64,000 bases of DNA from Paenibacillus sp. NFR01 (GTDB lineage: Bacteria > Bacillota > Bacilli > Paenibacillales > Paenibacillaceae), in NCBI RefSeq assembly GCF_900111565.1, contig NZ_FOIK01000002.1:62001-126000 (forward strand), given 5' to 3'. The notes beneath the pieces are model-generated. The model was not told where the DNA came from, ran no database searches, and saw nothing but the letters and a program-made list of their open reading frames with translations. The position numbers and the translations under genes were made by a program. Numbering within the stretch: the first letter of the stretch is position 1; each line of letters begins with the position of its first letter. Positions 55,352 to 64,000 of this stretch are shown piece by piece.

Positions 55352-56674
55352 TTATTTTTTCTTCCGCATCATGTCGAAATACGCTACCGGCTGATCCACT
55401 TTCATGCGCACGCGCTGAAGGGGGTGACGGGCTGCATCAAGCGCATTTCCTTCCTCGTCCCACAGCTCGCCAACCGTTTGCTTGAACCATGTATGATTCG
55501 GGCCGAAAAATTCCACTTCCTGCCCCGGCTTGAAGTGATTTCGCTGCTGCACCAGCGCTGTGCCGGTCTCCGCGTCGTATTCAAGCACCAGTCCGGCAAA
55601 ATCGTACGGCGCGGCTTTTTCTTCCGGCTCGTAGATATGGTCTTCATGGTCCGGCGTATCATAGAAAAATCCGGTGTTCAGCGGCCGGTTTGCCGCTTTC
55701 TGCAGCTCCTGCATCCATTCCGGCTTCATGACATACCCTTCCGGGTCGGCCATGTATGCGTCGATCGCCTGGCGGTACGCATTGACAACCGTCGCCACAT
55801 AGTGGATCGACTTCATCCGGCCTTCAATCTTGAAGCTGTCGATTCCGGCTTCGATCAGATCCGGAATGCGCTCGAGCATGCACAGATCCTTCGAGCCCAT
55901 TGTAAACTGATTGTCCTCCGGCGCAAACAGCGGCAGCTGCGTTACGCCCGGCTGCAGCGGCTGCGGCGAGGCTTGGGCCGTCGCCTGCTCTTCCTCGGAC
56001 ACCCATGTTCCTTCCGGCCGGCCGTCTTCGAACAGATCGTATTTCCAACGGCAGGACTGGCAGCAGCCCCCGCGGTTCGAGTCGCGGTCCGTAAAATGGT
56101 TGGACAGCACGCAGCGGCCGGAATACGAAGAGCACATCGCTCCGTGAATGAAGCTTTCGATTTCGATATCGACATGCTGCTTGATCTCCGCGATTTCCTC
56201 TAGGCTGGTTTCGCGGCCCAGCACGACGCGCGGCAGGCCTTCTTCCTTCCAGAAGGATACCGCCTGCCAGTTCAGCGTTGACTGCTGGGTGCTGAGGTGC
56301 ACCTCCAGTCCTGGCACGAGGCGTCGCGCGACATCAACAATGGCAGGATCGGCAACGATGATGGCGGCGATGCCGGCCTCATACAGATTGCGCAGATACT
56401 CTTCAATTCCTTCGACATCCTCGTTATGGGCGTAAATATTGGTGGCGACGAATACTTTGGCCCCGTATTTCTTGGCAAACTCCACGCCCTCGCGCATTTC
56501 CTCAAAGCTGAAGTTGTCGGCGTTCGAACGCAGACCGTATTTTTGTCCTCCGATATATACCGCATCCGCGCCATAGTGCACGGCAAATTTCAATTTTTCG
56601 AGATTGCCTGCCGGAGCCAGGAGCTCCGGTTTATCCAGACGGTAACGCTTGCCCTTCAAGTTGGGTGTTGTCAT
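55352..56674 (-). CDS. trhP2: U32-family protein TrhP2-like (YrrO), tRNA U34 hydroxylation
   Basis: The start is taken as ATG 56674 (AGGA ten bases upstream; GTG 56710 is possible), 440 residues. The U32 signature IESFIHGAMCSSYSGRCVLS is followed by CCQSCRWKY cysteines that may hold an Fe-S cluster, and LLAPAGNLEKLKFAVHYGADAVYIGG is the N-terminal barrel motif. In Bacillus subtilis YrrN/YrrO (TrhP1/TrhP2) make 5-hydroxyuridine at tRNA position 34 from prephenate. The central insert (about 215-250, Gln/Pro/Ala-rich) is variable. It is separated from its partner by a 345-base structured spacer. It was formerly called a collagenase-like protease. Confidence 0.87.
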   Translation of the reverse strand: MTTPNLKGKRYRLDKPELLAPAGNLEKLKFAVHYGADAVYIGGQKYGLRSNADNFSFEEMREGVEFAKKYGAKVFVATNIYAHNEDVEGIEEYLRNLYEAGIAAIIVADPAIVDVARRLVPGLEVHLSTQQSTLNWQAVSFWKEEGLPRVVLGRETSLEEIAEIKQHVDIEIESFIHGAMCSSYSGRCVLSNHFTDRDSNRGGCCQSCRWKYDLFEDGRPEGTWVSEEEQATAQASPQPLQPGVTQLPLFAPEDNQFTMGSKDLCMLERIPDLIEAGIDSFKIEGRMKSIHYVATVVNAYRQAIDAYMADPEGYVMKPEWMQELQKAANRPLNTGFFYDTPDHEDHIYEPEEKAAPYDFAGLVLEYDAETGTALVQQRNHFKPGQEVEFFGPNHTWFKQTVGELWDEEGNALDAARHPLQRVRMKVDQPVAYFDMMRKKK

Positions 56675-56783
56675 GGTTTCCAATTCCTGTTCTCCTCTCC
56701 GTGAGCTCACGTTAAAAAGATAACCTCTTGGTAACAGGGCACTCCGCAGCTGCGGGAAGATTTGGGCCTCCGGCCGCTGTTAT

Positions 56784-56830
56784 AATCGGATTTCTTGATT
56801 AATACCGCTAATCGCGGTTGAAATCCGATT
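56784..56830. repeat. Nested inverted repeat in the U32 spacer
   Basis: AATCGGATTTC (56784-56794) pairs with GAAATCCGATT (56820-56830), and inside it ACCGC (56804-56808) pairs with GCGGT (56814-56818). It belongs to the gene-free stretch 56675-57019 between the two U32 genes. Confidence 0.75.
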
Positions 56831-56942
56831 CTAAAGGCGGACGCTCTCGCTCCTCCGGCTCCAAACTTCCTCTTCGCCGCTACGCCTTGGTACAAAACGG
56901 AAAATCTTTATAAACTGAGCCACTTCTTTATTAAATGCCCCC

Positions 56943-56971
56943 CTTTGCGTGTCCTTCGGGTTCACGCAAAG
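56943..56971. repeat. Second hairpin in the U32 spacer
   Basis: CTTTGCGTG (56943-56951) and CACGCAAAG (56963-56971) are perfect 9-base arms with an 11-base loop. On the minus strand no T-run follows, so it is not a standard terminator. Confidence 0.7.
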
Positions 56972-57019
56972 TATTGGAAAAAGACGCGAAGCTGATGCGC
57001 CCACTTTGTGGAGCTGTTT

Positions 57020-57949
57020 TTAATACACTTGCTCTTTATAGAAGAAGCCGAACGACAGGTTCCGCTCGGGGTCCTGCAAGGCGCGGATTTCCTCCATCCA
57101 CGACTCGTCGAAGGCGTACCCGCCTGGATCGGCGGCATACAGGTCAATGGCTTTACGGTACGCTTTGACCACGGCCACGTTGTACGCGGTCGGTTTGAGC
57201 AGCCCTTCGATCTTGAAGCTGTGCACGCCAGCTGCCATCAGAATATGCAAATCCTCCAGAATGCAGATATCGTCGGAGCTCATGATATGCGTGCCGTTGA
57301 TATCTTCGTAGATCGGGAATTTCTCGTCCTGGCGTTCGGCTTCGATCAGGAACAAGCCGCGTTCTTTGCCGAGGTCGCCTTCGACTGCACGCCCCTGATG
57401 GGACATGTAGCTCGCGACCAGACGGCGCTTGGAATGATAGATATTGGTCATTCCGTGTACCTGAGCCTGCGCTTCAACCTTCAGCATAGGCACCATTTCG
57501 GTAATTTCGTCCATGTTCAATTCCCGGGCCAGCACGACCCGCGTGGCGCCTTTGGTGCCCCAATAATTAGCGGTGGCATAGTTAGTGGAAGTCATCTCTG
57601 CGTTCCAATGCAGCTTAACCTCCGGCGCTTCGCGTTTTACCGCGGCCAGCACCGCGGGATCGCCGAATTCGATGCCGTCGACGCCGAGCTCGCCAACCGC
57701 TTTTACATAAGCAGGCAGCTCATCCAGCAGCCGGTTGGACATGATGCCGCCCATCCCGATGTAGACTTTGGCCCCTTTGGCGTGAGCCAGACGGACCGCT
57801 TCAGCGGTATCCTCCAAGGTAAAATGCCCGGCGAGCCGCATGCCAAAACGGTCATCGCCGATCAGGAGCGCATCCGCTCCCGCATCCAGCAGCGCGGACG
57901 CCTCCTGTAGCGAGGCTGCCGTCACCAGCAGCTCCGGTTTGTTATCCAT
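57020..57949 (-). CDS. trhP1: U32-family protein TrhP1-like (YrrN), tRNA U34 hydroxylation
   Basis: 309 residues, the same length as Bacillus YrrN. The N-terminal ELLVTAASLQEASALLDAGADALLIGDDRFG and the later QVHGMTNIYHSKRRLVASY correspond to the U32 domain; the latter lacks the cysteine-rich part seen in the larger partner. Predicted partner of the TrhP2-like protein in 5-hydroxyuridine formation. It lies only 14 bases after mltG; the methyltransferase trmR (yrrM), which sits between these genes in Bacillus subtilis, is absent here. Confidence 0.86.
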   Translation of the reverse strand: MDNKPELLVTAASLQEASALLDAGADALLIGDDRFGMRLAGHFTLEDTAEAVRLAHAKGAKVYIGMGGIMSNRLLDELPAYVKAVGELGVDGIEFGDPAVLAAVKREAPEVKLHWNAEMTSTNYATANYWGTKGATRVVLARELNMDEITEMVPMLKVEAQAQVHGMTNIYHSKRRLVASYMSHQGRAVEGDLGKERGLFLIEAERQDEKFPIYEDINGTHIMSSDDICILEDLHILMAAGVHSFKIEGLLKPTAYNVAVVKAYRKAIDLYAADPGGYAFDESWMEEIRALQDPERNLSFGFFYKEQVY

Positions 57950-57963
57950 GTTGCACCCTCCGC

Positions 57964-59013
57964 TTACTGCGAATTTTGTTCGCTTTTTTGAATATTGGCT
58001 AAATGTTCCTTATAGGTTTTGCCGAACAGATGGCTTTGCGAGCCGTCTTTCTTCGTTACGTAATAATAATACTCCGAAGCCTTAGGCGACAGCGCCGCCT
58101 CAATCGACTTGAGACCCGGGCTGCTGATCGGTCCCGGCGGAAGTCCTTCGTTCTTGTACGTATTATAAGGGCTGTCCACTTGCAAATCCTTCTCCAGCAG
58201 GCGCTCCTTCTGCTTGTCCAGCAAATACTGAACGGTAGCGTCGATCTGCAGCTTCATGCCTTTATCGATCCGGTTGTAGATAACGCCGGCTACGATCGGC
58301 CGCTCTTCATTGACGACGACCTCGCGTTCTACAAGGGACGCAACGGTCAGCAGCTTATGCAGCGTCATGCCGCGCGCCGCCAGCTTGCTTTTATAATCGG
58401 GAATGCTATCCAGCTTCTTCTGCAGCTGCTCCAGCATCGCCTCGATAATCTGTTCCGGGGTGCTGTCTTTGGCCAGCTCATACGTCTCGGGGAACAGGTA
58501 ACCTTCCAGACGGTGACGCAGCTTATCATCTTTCGGGATGCCGAGCGATTCCACGGCCTGCAGCCCTTCGCCCGAATCCATCAGCGCAAGAAAGGTCTCC
58601 GGCTTGATGTTCCACGCGGCCGACAGTTTATCGGCGATCTGTACTGCTGTGTAGCCTTCCGGAATCGTAAACACGACGGTCTCCGCCTTGACGATATCCC
58701 CTGCGTTCAGCCGGGTGATCAGTTCGTCATACGTGATGCCGGGGGCTGCCTCATACGTTCCCGCCTTAAAACTGGAACCTTCATTCACCCATTTCAGATA
58801 GCCTTTAAAAAACAGCGCATTGCGGATCAGCCCCTGATCCTGAAGCAAATCGGCAATCTCGCTGCTGCCCATGCCTTTTTCGACCGTAAAGGTAACGGCC
58901 TGGCCGGCAGGCTTCACAGGCTGCATTCCGTTCCAGACATACCAGGCGCCACCGCCGACGGCAATAACCAGTAAAAGAATGATAATAAGTACGACGCGTA
59001 TCGCGGCTTTCAA
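57964..59013 (-). CDS. mltG: Endolytic transglycosylase MltG
   Basis: Cleaves nascent glycan strands at the membrane. It has 349 residues with one N-terminal membrane helix (about 4-26). A LysM-like subdomain (about 40-110, FTVEKGMGSSEIADLLQDQGLI) precedes the YceG catalytic domain. Its hallmark ASLVEREVV has the catalytic Glu near 231, and IDATVQYLL plus SPYNTYKNEGLPPGPISSPG are conserved (the latter about 275-294). It starts a unit with the U32 genes after a terminator. Confidence 0.95.
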   Translation of the reverse strand: MKAAIRVVLIIILLLVIAVGGGAWYVWNGMQPVKPAGQAVTFTVEKGMGSSEIADLLQDQGLIRNALFFKGYLKWVNEGSSFKAGTYEAAPGITYDELITRLNAGDIVKAETVVFTIPEGYTAVQIADKLSAAWNIKPETFLALMDSGEGLQAVESLGIPKDDKLRHRLEGYLFPETYELAKDSTPEQIIEAMLEQLQKKLDSIPDYKSKLAARGMTLHKLLTVASLVEREVVVNEERPIVAGVIYNRIDKGMKLQIDATVQYLLDKQKERLLEKDLQVDSPYNTYKNEGLPPGPISSPGLKSIEAALSPKASEYYYYVTKKDGSQSHLFGKTYKEHLANIQKSEQNSQ

Positions 59014-59120
59014 GGGTTACTCCTCACTTTCCGACATTTTAGTATAAATCGCATTCATCTTAAATTCAATATATAAAAAATGTATTTAACGTGAAACAAC
59101 CCCACAAAGTGGGGCTTTGG

Positions 59121-59151
59121 AAAAAAAGAGCGCGGAAAAATCCGCCCTCTT
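59121..59151 (-). terminator. Terminator after the DUF1292 genes
   Basis: Minus-strand AAGAGGGCGGA / TCCGCGCTCTT (one mismatch) with a 4-base loop and seven T residues. A second small hairpin CCCCAC/GTGGGG follows at 59100-59114. Confidence 0.87.
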
Positions 59152-59182
59152 CCCTAACGTTTAAATGTAGTTACCCGGACGG

Positions 59183-59491
59183 CTATACTTCATCGTCGTC
59201 CGGGAACGTCAATTCATCATACAACTCGGATATGTCTTCCCATTCCTCGTCGTCGTCAATGCTCTCAAGCTCGGGCAACCCGTCCGGAGACGTGACGATC
59301 CGCAGAATTTCCTGCTCCGCCAGTTTACCGGTTCCGGTCAGCACCGCATAGCCTCGTCCGTTCACTTCGAACTCGGCATCAATATGATAAACGGAAGATT
59401 TGCCGCGCTCATCCTCCAGTTCCACCGTTTCCCCGTAGGCCTCTTTCAGTTTGGAGGTCCAAACCGTACGGTCCGCGGAATACTCAGTCAT
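59183..59491 (-). CDS. DUF1292 family protein, copy B
   Basis: 102 residues from ATG 59491 with GGAGGCGCGGAG upstream. Acidic small protein with the DUF1292 beta pattern (VELEDERGKSSVYHIDAEFEV, GYAVLTGTG) and a very acidic tail (ESIDDDEEWEDISELYDEL). Overlaps the stop of copy A by 8 bases, so translationally coupled. Function unknown; the family usually has one member here. Confidence 0.85.
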   Translation of the reverse strand: MTEYSADRTVWTSKLKEAYGETVELEDERGKSSVYHIDAEFEVNGRGYAVLTGTGKLAEQEILRIVTSPDGLPELESIDDDEEWEDISELYDELTFPDDDEV

Positions 59492-59792
59492 TCTCCGCGC
59501 CTCCGTCAAGTTCGTCAACGAGCGTGTTGAACGTTTCTTCAACGATCTCCCACTCTTCGTCGTCCTCGATCATAAACAGCTGAAGATCGTCGCCGTCTTC
59601 CTCATAACGGAACGCGTATACTTCATCGCTGTCCTCGTCTTCGGAATCCAGCGGAACCACCATCATGTATTTGGCATCCGAACCGTCGACTTCAAACTTC
59701 ATGATGACCTCAAATTCCTCTTCATTACCTTCCTCATCGGGAATATAGATAATTTCCGGTTCTTCTTCTTGGCCAATCCGCTCGTTTGTCAT
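59484..59792 (-). CDS. DUF1292 family protein, copy A (YrzB-like)
   Basis: 102 residues from ATG 59792 with GGTGAGGGG upstream. Strongly acidic with the family features IIYIPDEEGNEEEFEVIMKFE, YMMVVPLD and VYAFRYEEDGDDLQL. It corresponds to YrzB, which lies between ruvX (yrrK) and mltG (yrrL) in Bacillus. Function unknown. Confidence 0.88.
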   Translation of the reverse strand: MTNERIGQEEEPEIIYIPDEEGNEEEFEVIMKFEVDGSDAKYMMVVPLDSEDEDSDEVYAFRYEEDGDDLQLFMIEDDEEWEIVEETFNTLVDELDGGAEND

Positions 59793-59805
59793 TTCAGCGC
59801 ACCCC

Positions 59806-60222
59806 TCACCTTTTACTATTAGCATCCAAAAAATTTTGCAGTATCAGGGCTGCGGCCATTTTGTCCACAATCCCTTTGCGTTTCTTCCGGCTGACGTCCC
59901 CTTCAATCAGCACCCGCTCGGCGGATACCGTTGTCAGACGCTCATCCCAAAGGTGTACGGGTATGCCTAGCCGCTCGCGCAGCTTGTCGGCAAATTCCAT
60001 GCATATTTCACCACGGGGTCCTACTGAGCCGTTCATGTTCTTCGGCAATCCTACCACAATTTCTCCGATTTCATGCTCTTTCACCAGTGCTTCAATTCGC
60101 TCGAACTCGTTGTCGTTGCCGCGGCGCTCGATCGTCTCCAAAGCCTGGGCCGTCCATCCGAAGATGTCGCTAGCGGCGACGCCGATTCTCCGGTCGCCAT
60201 AATCAAGTCCCAGCTTCTTCAT
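59806..60222 (-). CDS. ruvX: Holliday junction resolvase-like RuvX (YqgF family)
   Basis: RNase H-fold nuclease of 138 residues. The N-terminal [12 protein letters not shown] has the first catalytic Asp (D7), [11 protein letters not shown] is the central motif with a conserved Glu upstream, and WDERLTT and DKMAAALIL carry the remaining acidic residues. Implicated in Holliday junction processing and 16S rRNA 5' maturation (YqgF). The start overlaps the IreB-family gene stop by 4 bases. Confidence 0.95.
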   Translation of the reverse strand: MKKLGLDYGDRRIGVAASDIFGWTAQALETIERRGNDNEFERIEALVKEHEIGEIVVGLPKNMNGSVGPRGEICMEFADKLRERLGIPVHLWDERLTTVSAERVLIEGDVSRKKRKGIVDKMAAALILQNFLDANSKR

Positions 60223-60494
60223 TTCTGACGTTCCACCCGGTGATTGTCGAGATAGAAACGGACCAGTTCTTCAATCAGCTCATCACGTTCTTTCCTCCGG
60301 ACCAAACTTCTCGCATTATTGTGGCGCGGAATGTAAGCCGGATCTCCGGAAAGAAGGTACCCGACGATCTGGTTGATGGGATGATATTCCTTTTCGACCA
60401 GCGCATCGTATACGGCGAGCAGTATCTCTTCGGGAGAAGCTTCCTTTTCGTCGCCCCTTACATTGAATTTGACCGTTTTGTCCATGGAGTCCAT
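60219..60494 (-). CDS. IreB-family regulatory phosphoprotein (YrzL/DUF965)
   Basis: 91 residues from ATG 60494 with AAGGAAGGTG upstream. [20 protein letters not shown] is the family signature. In Enterococcus the homologue IreB is phosphorylated on N-terminal threonines by the PASTA kinase IreK. Here T7 in [10 protein letters not shown] aligns with one of them, while the other position is serine or methionine. Located between alaS and ruvX as in other Firmicutes. Confidence 0.92.
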   Translation of the reverse strand: MDSMDKTVKFNVRGDEKEASPEEILLAVYDALVEKEYHPINQIVGYLLSGDPAYIPRHNNARSLVRRKERDELIEELVRFYLDNHRVERQK

Positions 60495-60827
60495 TTGTGA
60501 CACCTTCCTTTTCGCAAAATCACCCGAAAGCGGGCGGCTTCGCAGTGTTGCTGCTGTAGCGTACGTGCTGCCTTCATCATAACATATTCATGGCCCCGCG
60601 AGGAAATCCTCCCGCGGAAATAACGCTTTTTTTGGCATTTCGTCTACAAAAAACTTGATATTTTTGGCTTTTCGGGCTATTGCATAAACTTGTAAACGCT
60701 GTATGTTCGCAAAAATGCTTGAACGCCGCATAAAGCGGCGGTACCAAGATGAAAGCCTCAGTACCGCCGCATCCATTATGCGTATTGCTTATCACTAATT
60801 TAGGCATTTCCGGCGAAAATTATGCCT
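60495..60827. other. Spacer between alaS and the IreB-family gene with a long hairpin
   Basis: About 330 bases. After the alaS stop the minus strand carries a compound stem: CGCATAA (60727-60733) with TTATGCG (60776-60782) outside, and GCGGCGGTAC (60735-60744) with GTACCGCCGC (60761-60770) inside. There is no T-run, so it is not a clear terminator. The stretch 60590-60720 is AT-rich; no gene is visible. Confidence 0.65.
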
Positions 60828-63461
60828 TTATGCCAGTGCAGCCACCAATTCTTCCGCTTTGGCCAACGCCTCGCCCAGCTTAGAGGCGTCTTTGCCGCCG
60901 GCCTGGGCCATATCCGGCCGTCCGCCGCCGCCGCCGCCGCAGACTGCAGCGATCTCTTTGACGAGCTTGCCGGCGTGGAAGCCCTTCTTGACCAGCTCCT
61001 GCGGTACCGATACGACGAAGTTTACCTTGTCCTCCATCGTCGCGCCGAGCACAAGCACCGCTTCCGGCAGCTTATTCTTCAGCTCATCGGCCGTAGAACG
61101 CAGCGCATCCATGTTGCCGGCCTCTACCTTCACTGCAAGAAGCTGCGTATCTGTGCCAACCGTCTTCACGTTACCGGTCAGCTCAGCCGCGAAGGTCGCG
61201 CTCAGCTTGCCTTGCAGCGACTCGTTCTCGCGGGAGAGCTCGCGGACTTGGGCATGCAGCGCATCGATGCGCTTAGGCACGTCGTTCAGCGAGGACTTGA
61301 GCAGTCCGGCGGCTTGCTTCAGCACATCCAGCTGGCTTTCGGTGAACTGGTAGGCAAATCGGCCGGTAACGGCTTCGATCCGGCGCACGCCGGAGCCGAT
61401 GCCGCTTTCGCTGACCAGCTTGAAGATGCCGATCTGCGAGGTGTTCTTCACGTGGCAGCCGCCGCACAGCTCCAGGCTGTAATCGCCGACCTGGACCACA
61501 CGCACGATGTTGCCGTATTTTTCACCGAAGAGCGCCATGGCGCCCATCGCTTTTGCTTCGTCAATCGGCTTGTTCTCGATCACGACGTCCAGCCCGCGCC
61601 AGATTTGCGCGTTGACGCGTTGCTCGATGTCGCTCAGCTCTTCCGGCGTAATCGCGCCGAAATGCGAGAAGTCGAAACGCAGGCGTGCGCCTTCTACAAG
61701 CGATCCGGCCTGGTTGACATGCGTGCCGAGCACTTCCTTCAGCGCTTTATGCAGCAAGTGGGTCGCCGTGTGGTTCTTGACGATATCTTCGCGCACTTCG
61801 CGGTTTACTTCAGCGCGCACTGTATCTCCAACCTTCAGCTCGCCGGCTTCCACCGTAACGAGATGGACAGGTTGGCCGTGCGGCGCTTTGAACAGTCCAT
61901 TGACTTTGGCAGTTACCGAGCCTCCGGTAATGATCCCGGTGTCGCTCACCTGGCCGCCGCTTTCCGCATAGAAAGGCGTTGTGTCGAGGATTACCTGGCA
62001 CTCGGCGCCTTCGCCGGCAATCTCGGCCAGTTCACCGTCCACCACGATGGCGGCGATCTTGGATTCGGTTACCAGGTCATTATAGCCGACAAACTCGCTT
62101 TTCACGGTCAGCTCGGCCAGTGCGCCGCCTTGAATCTTCATGCTGGCGCTATCCTGGCGGGCCGCTCTGGCGCGGTCGCGCTGCTCCTGCATCGCGGCAT
62201 CGAAGCCCTCGCGGTCGACGCTCAAGCCTTGCTCCAGCGCGAAGTCTTCGGTCAGGTCAAACGGGAAGCCGTACGTATCGTACAGTTTGAAGGCATCCGC
62301 GCCGGCGATAACGCCTACGCCGTCTTCCTTCGCCTTGGCGGAAACTTCACTGAGGATCGCCAGGCCGTCGGACAATGTTTCATGGAAACGTTCTTCCTCC
62401 AAACGGATGATTTTGGCGATGTATTCGCGGTTCTCCACCACGGTCGGATAGTATACACCCATGATTTCGCCGACGGTTTCGGTCAGCTCGAACAGGAATG
62501 GACGATCCAGACCCAGCGTTTTTCCGTAGCGCACCGCGCGGCGGAGCAAACGACGGATGATGTAGCCGCGGCCTTCGTTCGACGGCAGCACGCCGTCGCC
62601 GACGGCAAAGGTAACGGTGCGGACATGGTCGGCAATCACTTTGAGCGCAATGTCCTGCTCCAGATTGTCTTTATAATTCACGCCGGCCAGCTTGGCCGTT
62701 CTTTGAATCACCGGCTGGAACAGGTCGGTGTCGAAGTTCGAGTCCACATCCTGCAGGATCGAGGTCAAACGTTCAAGACCGGCGCCGGTATCGATGTTTT
62801 TGTTCGGAAGCGGCGTGTAGCTGCCGTCCTTATTATGGTTGAACTGCGAGAACACGAGGTTCCAGACCTCGAGCCAGCGTTCATTTTCCCCGCCCGGATA
62901 CATTTCCGGATCGCTCATGTCGCTGCCGTACGCTTCGCCGCGGTCGTAGAAGATTTCCGAGCAAGGGCCGCAAGGGCCTTCGCCGATATCCCAGAAGTTC
63001 TCGTCGCCCAGCTTGATGATGCGTTCCGGCGGCAGGCCGACTTTTTCATTCCACAGTCTATACGCTTCTTCGTCTTCGGCATAGACAGTTACGGAAATCC
63101 GGTTGCCGTCGAAGCCGATCCATTCCTTGCCGGTCAGAAACTCCCAGGCCCAGGTAATGGCTTCTTCCTTGAAGTAGTCGCCGATTGAGAAGTTGCCCAG
63201 CATCTCGAAAAAGGTATGGTGCCGGCGCGTCTTGCCGACATTCTCGATGTCGTTGGTGCGGATACACTTCTGCGAGTTGGCGATACGCGGATTCTCCGGC
63301 ACTTCGCGGCCGTCGAAATACACCTTCAGCGGCGCCATGCCGGCGTTGATCCACAGCAAAGATGGGTCGTTGTGCGGCACGAGCGATGCGCTCGGCTCGA
63401 TTTTGTGGCCTTTGCTCTCAAAGAACTTCAGCCATTTGGAACGGATTTCACTAGCTTTCAT
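60828..63461 (-). CDS. alaS: Alanyl-tRNA synthetase
   Basis: Class II synthetase of 877 residues. The N-terminal [23 protein letters not shown] and [11 protein letters not shown] are class II motifs, and [25 protein letters not shown] is characteristic of AlaRS (read in parts near 69-93). The editing domain has [13 protein letters not shown] and [13 protein letters not shown] zinc-site residues. The C-terminal Ala region contains [16 protein letters not shown]. It is complete and controlled by the T-box leader upstream. Confidence 0.97.
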   Translation of the reverse strand: MKASEIRSKWLKFFESKGHKIEPSASLVPHNDPSLLWINAGMAPLKVYFDGREVPENPRIANSQKCIRTNDIENVGKTRRHHTFFEMLGNFSIGDYFKEEAITWAWEFLTGKEWIGFDGNRISVTVYAEDEEAYRLWNEKVGLPPERIIKLGDENFWDIGEGPCGPCSEIFYDRGEAYGSDMSDPEMYPGGENERWLEVWNLVFSQFNHNKDGSYTPLPNKNIDTGAGLERLTSILQDVDSNFDTDLFQPVIQRTAKLAGVNYKDNLEQDIALKVIADHVRTVTFAVGDGVLPSNEGRGYIIRRLLRRAVRYGKTLGLDRPFLFELTETVGEIMGVYYPTVVENREYIAKIIRLEEERFHETLSDGLAILSEVSAKAKEDGVGVIAGADAFKLYDTYGFPFDLTEDFALEQGLSVDREGFDAAMQEQRDRARAARQDSASMKIQGGALAELTVKSEFVGYNDLVTESKIAAIVVDGELAEIAGEGAECQVILDTTPFYAESGGQVSDTGIITGGSVTAKVNGLFKAPHGQPVHLVTVEAGELKVGDTVRAEVNREVREDIVKNHTATHLLHKALKEVLGTHVNQAGSLVEGARLRFDFSHFGAITPEELSDIEQRVNAQIWRGLDVVIENKPIDEAKAMGAMALFGEKYGNIVRVVQVGDYSLELCGGCHVKNTSQIGIFKLVSESGIGSGVRRIEAVTGRFAYQFTESQLDVLKQAAGLLKSSLNDVPKRIDALHAQVRELSRENESLQGKLSATFAAELTGNVKTVGTDTQLLAVKVEAGNMDALRSTADELKNKLPEAVLVLGATMEDKVNFVVSVPQELVKKGFHAGKLVKEIAAVCGGGGGGRPDMAQAGGKDASKLGEALAKAEELVAALA

Positions 63462-63518
63462 TGTGTACAGCCCCCGTTTTCGTATTGATCTTCATCCGGC
63501 ATTGCTGCCTGGATGCAC

Positions 63519-63805
63519 AAAAACGCCCCTGAATGAAATTCAGGGACGATGATTATCGCGGTACCACCCTGGTTATCGTCCTCTCCCCGTGCTGCAATGG
63601 AAAGAATTGCGGACGATCGCCTTGTCGCGGCTGTTAACGGGCGCCCCCGGCGGGATTGCCCCGCACTCCGAAATCAGCTTTCCGCCGGTCTGTCCTCGAG
63701 GTTCTCGCAGCCATTACGCATACCGTAAAGGAACCTCTTCTCTGGGGAGCCATGCTCCGGCGTACTCCATTTCATCAATGATTTATCCGCTTTGCTTTTT
63801 TTAAC
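63519..63805 (-). promoter_or_regulatory. T-box riboswitch controlling alaS
   Basis: On the minus strand the antiterminator core AGGGTGGTACCGCG is at 63570-63557, followed by a terminator stem CGTCCCTGAAT (63548-63538) / ATTCAGGGGCG (63534-63524) and T-run. In stem I the base CGCCGG pairs with CCGGCG, and the specifier loop reads GAAA-GCT-G (specifier 63678-63676), giving GCU for alanine, in the same context as GAAA-GGC of glyQS leaders. Uncharged tRNA-Ala should stabilise the antiterminator. Confidence 0.95.
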
Positions 63806-63811
63806 ATTTCC

Positions 63812-63840
63812 AGTATAGCCAGACCCGCGTGTCCTGTCAA
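63812..63840 (-). promoter_or_regulatory. alaS promoter
   Basis: TTGACA (63840-63835) and TATACT (63817-63812) on the minus strand with a 17-base spacer. The start would be near 63805, at the beginning of the T-box leader. Confidence 0.9.
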
Positions 63841-63906
63841 TGCGGACACTTTACGGCAGGCCCGTCAAGCGGACAAGAAAGCGTAAACATTTCGCGTTCG
63901 AGACTC

Positions 63907-63935
63907 TTTACAGGCCCTTTGGGCAGGCGTATAAT
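63907..63935 (+). promoter_or_regulatory. tRNA-Pro promoter
   Basis: TTTACA (63907-63912) and perfect TATAAT (63930-63935) with a 17-base spacer, 26 bases before the tRNA. Divergent from the alaS promoter. Confidence 0.88.
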
Positions 63936-63961
63936 TTGATACCGACAGACCTTACATTCGT

Positions 63962-64000
63962 CGAGACGTGGCTCAGCTTGGTAGAGCGCTTGCTTCGGGA
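63962..64000 (+). tRNA. tRNA-Pro (anticodon CGG), 5' part, cut by window end
   Basis: Acceptor 5' strand CGAGACG, then TG, D-arm GCTC-AGCTTGGTA-GAGC, and the start of the anticodon arm CTTGC with loop TTCGGGA, placing CGG at positions 34-36 followed by G37 as usual in tRNA-Pro. The 3' half lies outside the window. Confidence 0.85.

Noticed and set aside
56935..57168. Plus-strand open frame in the U32 spacer
   Set aside because: Crosses into the U32 coding sequence and consists of the hairpin arms; no coding signal.
60735..60770. GGTACCGC in the hairpin after alaS, resembling a T-box core
   Set aside because: It lacks the GGGTGG half, stem I and a downstream terminator; the match is due to the palindrome. 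The real alaS T-box is at 63519-63805.

Overview
The window is a contiguous, gene-dense piece of a Gram-positive chromosome and looks like Paenibacillus or a close relative. The grounds are the gene order alaS / IreB / ruvX / DUF1292 / mltG / U32 peptidases, the GlcT-controlled ptsG-ptsH-ptsI locus, a T-box leader on alaS, YesM/YesN-type sensor pairs beside sugar ABC transporters, strong GGAGG-type ribosome binding sites, and fairly high GC content interrupted by AT-rich promoters. No phage, insertion sequence, integrase or CRISPR array was seen.

Layout. 1-4.7 kb: end of a surface-type protein, then a MacA-like adaptor with its ABC ATPase and FtsX-type permease. 4.8-10 kb: a histidine phosphatase, a membrane PAS-GGDEF protein and a type I pullulanase. 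10.1-15.4 kb: the glucose PTS (ptsI, ptsH, ptsG) with its antiterminator glcT and a readable RAT/terminator switch. 15.5-17.5 kb: flotillin and its NfeD partner behind a sigma-W-like promoter. 17.8-24.1 kb: an iron alcohol dehydrogenase, the Leloir genes galK-galE-galT and a divergent AraC regulator. 24.2-28.9 kb: aldo/keto reductase, sirtuin, HAD hydrolase, alpha/beta hydrolase and a membrane acyltransferase. 29.2-30.9 kb: ilvD. 31.0-31.8 kb: a gene-free block of degenerate repeats and a polypyrimidine tract.

31.8-41.8 kb and 49.1-52.7 kb together read as a beta-mannan / galactomannan utilisation system: GH36 alpha-galactosidase, lipoprotein binding protein with two permeases, YesM/YesN two-component system, GH113 mannanase-like enzyme, then a cellobiose/mannobiose 2-epimerase, a GH130 mannosylglucose phosphorylase and a LacI repressor. 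Galactose released by GH36 would feed galKET, and glucose released by GH130 could join glycolysis. Between and beside these lie a polysaccharide deacetylase, an AI-2E family membrane protein, a class B penicillin-binding protein and two paralogous chemoreceptors that bracket the epimerase genes.

55.3-63.8 kb: two U32 proteins (TrhP type, tRNA U34 hydroxylation), mltG, two tandem DUF1292 proteins, ruvX, an IreB-family protein and alaS with a T-box whose specifier reads GCU. The last 39 bases are the 5' half of a tRNA-Pro gene behind a near-consensus promoter. All assignments come from reading the sequence and from knowledge of the families; no searches were run.
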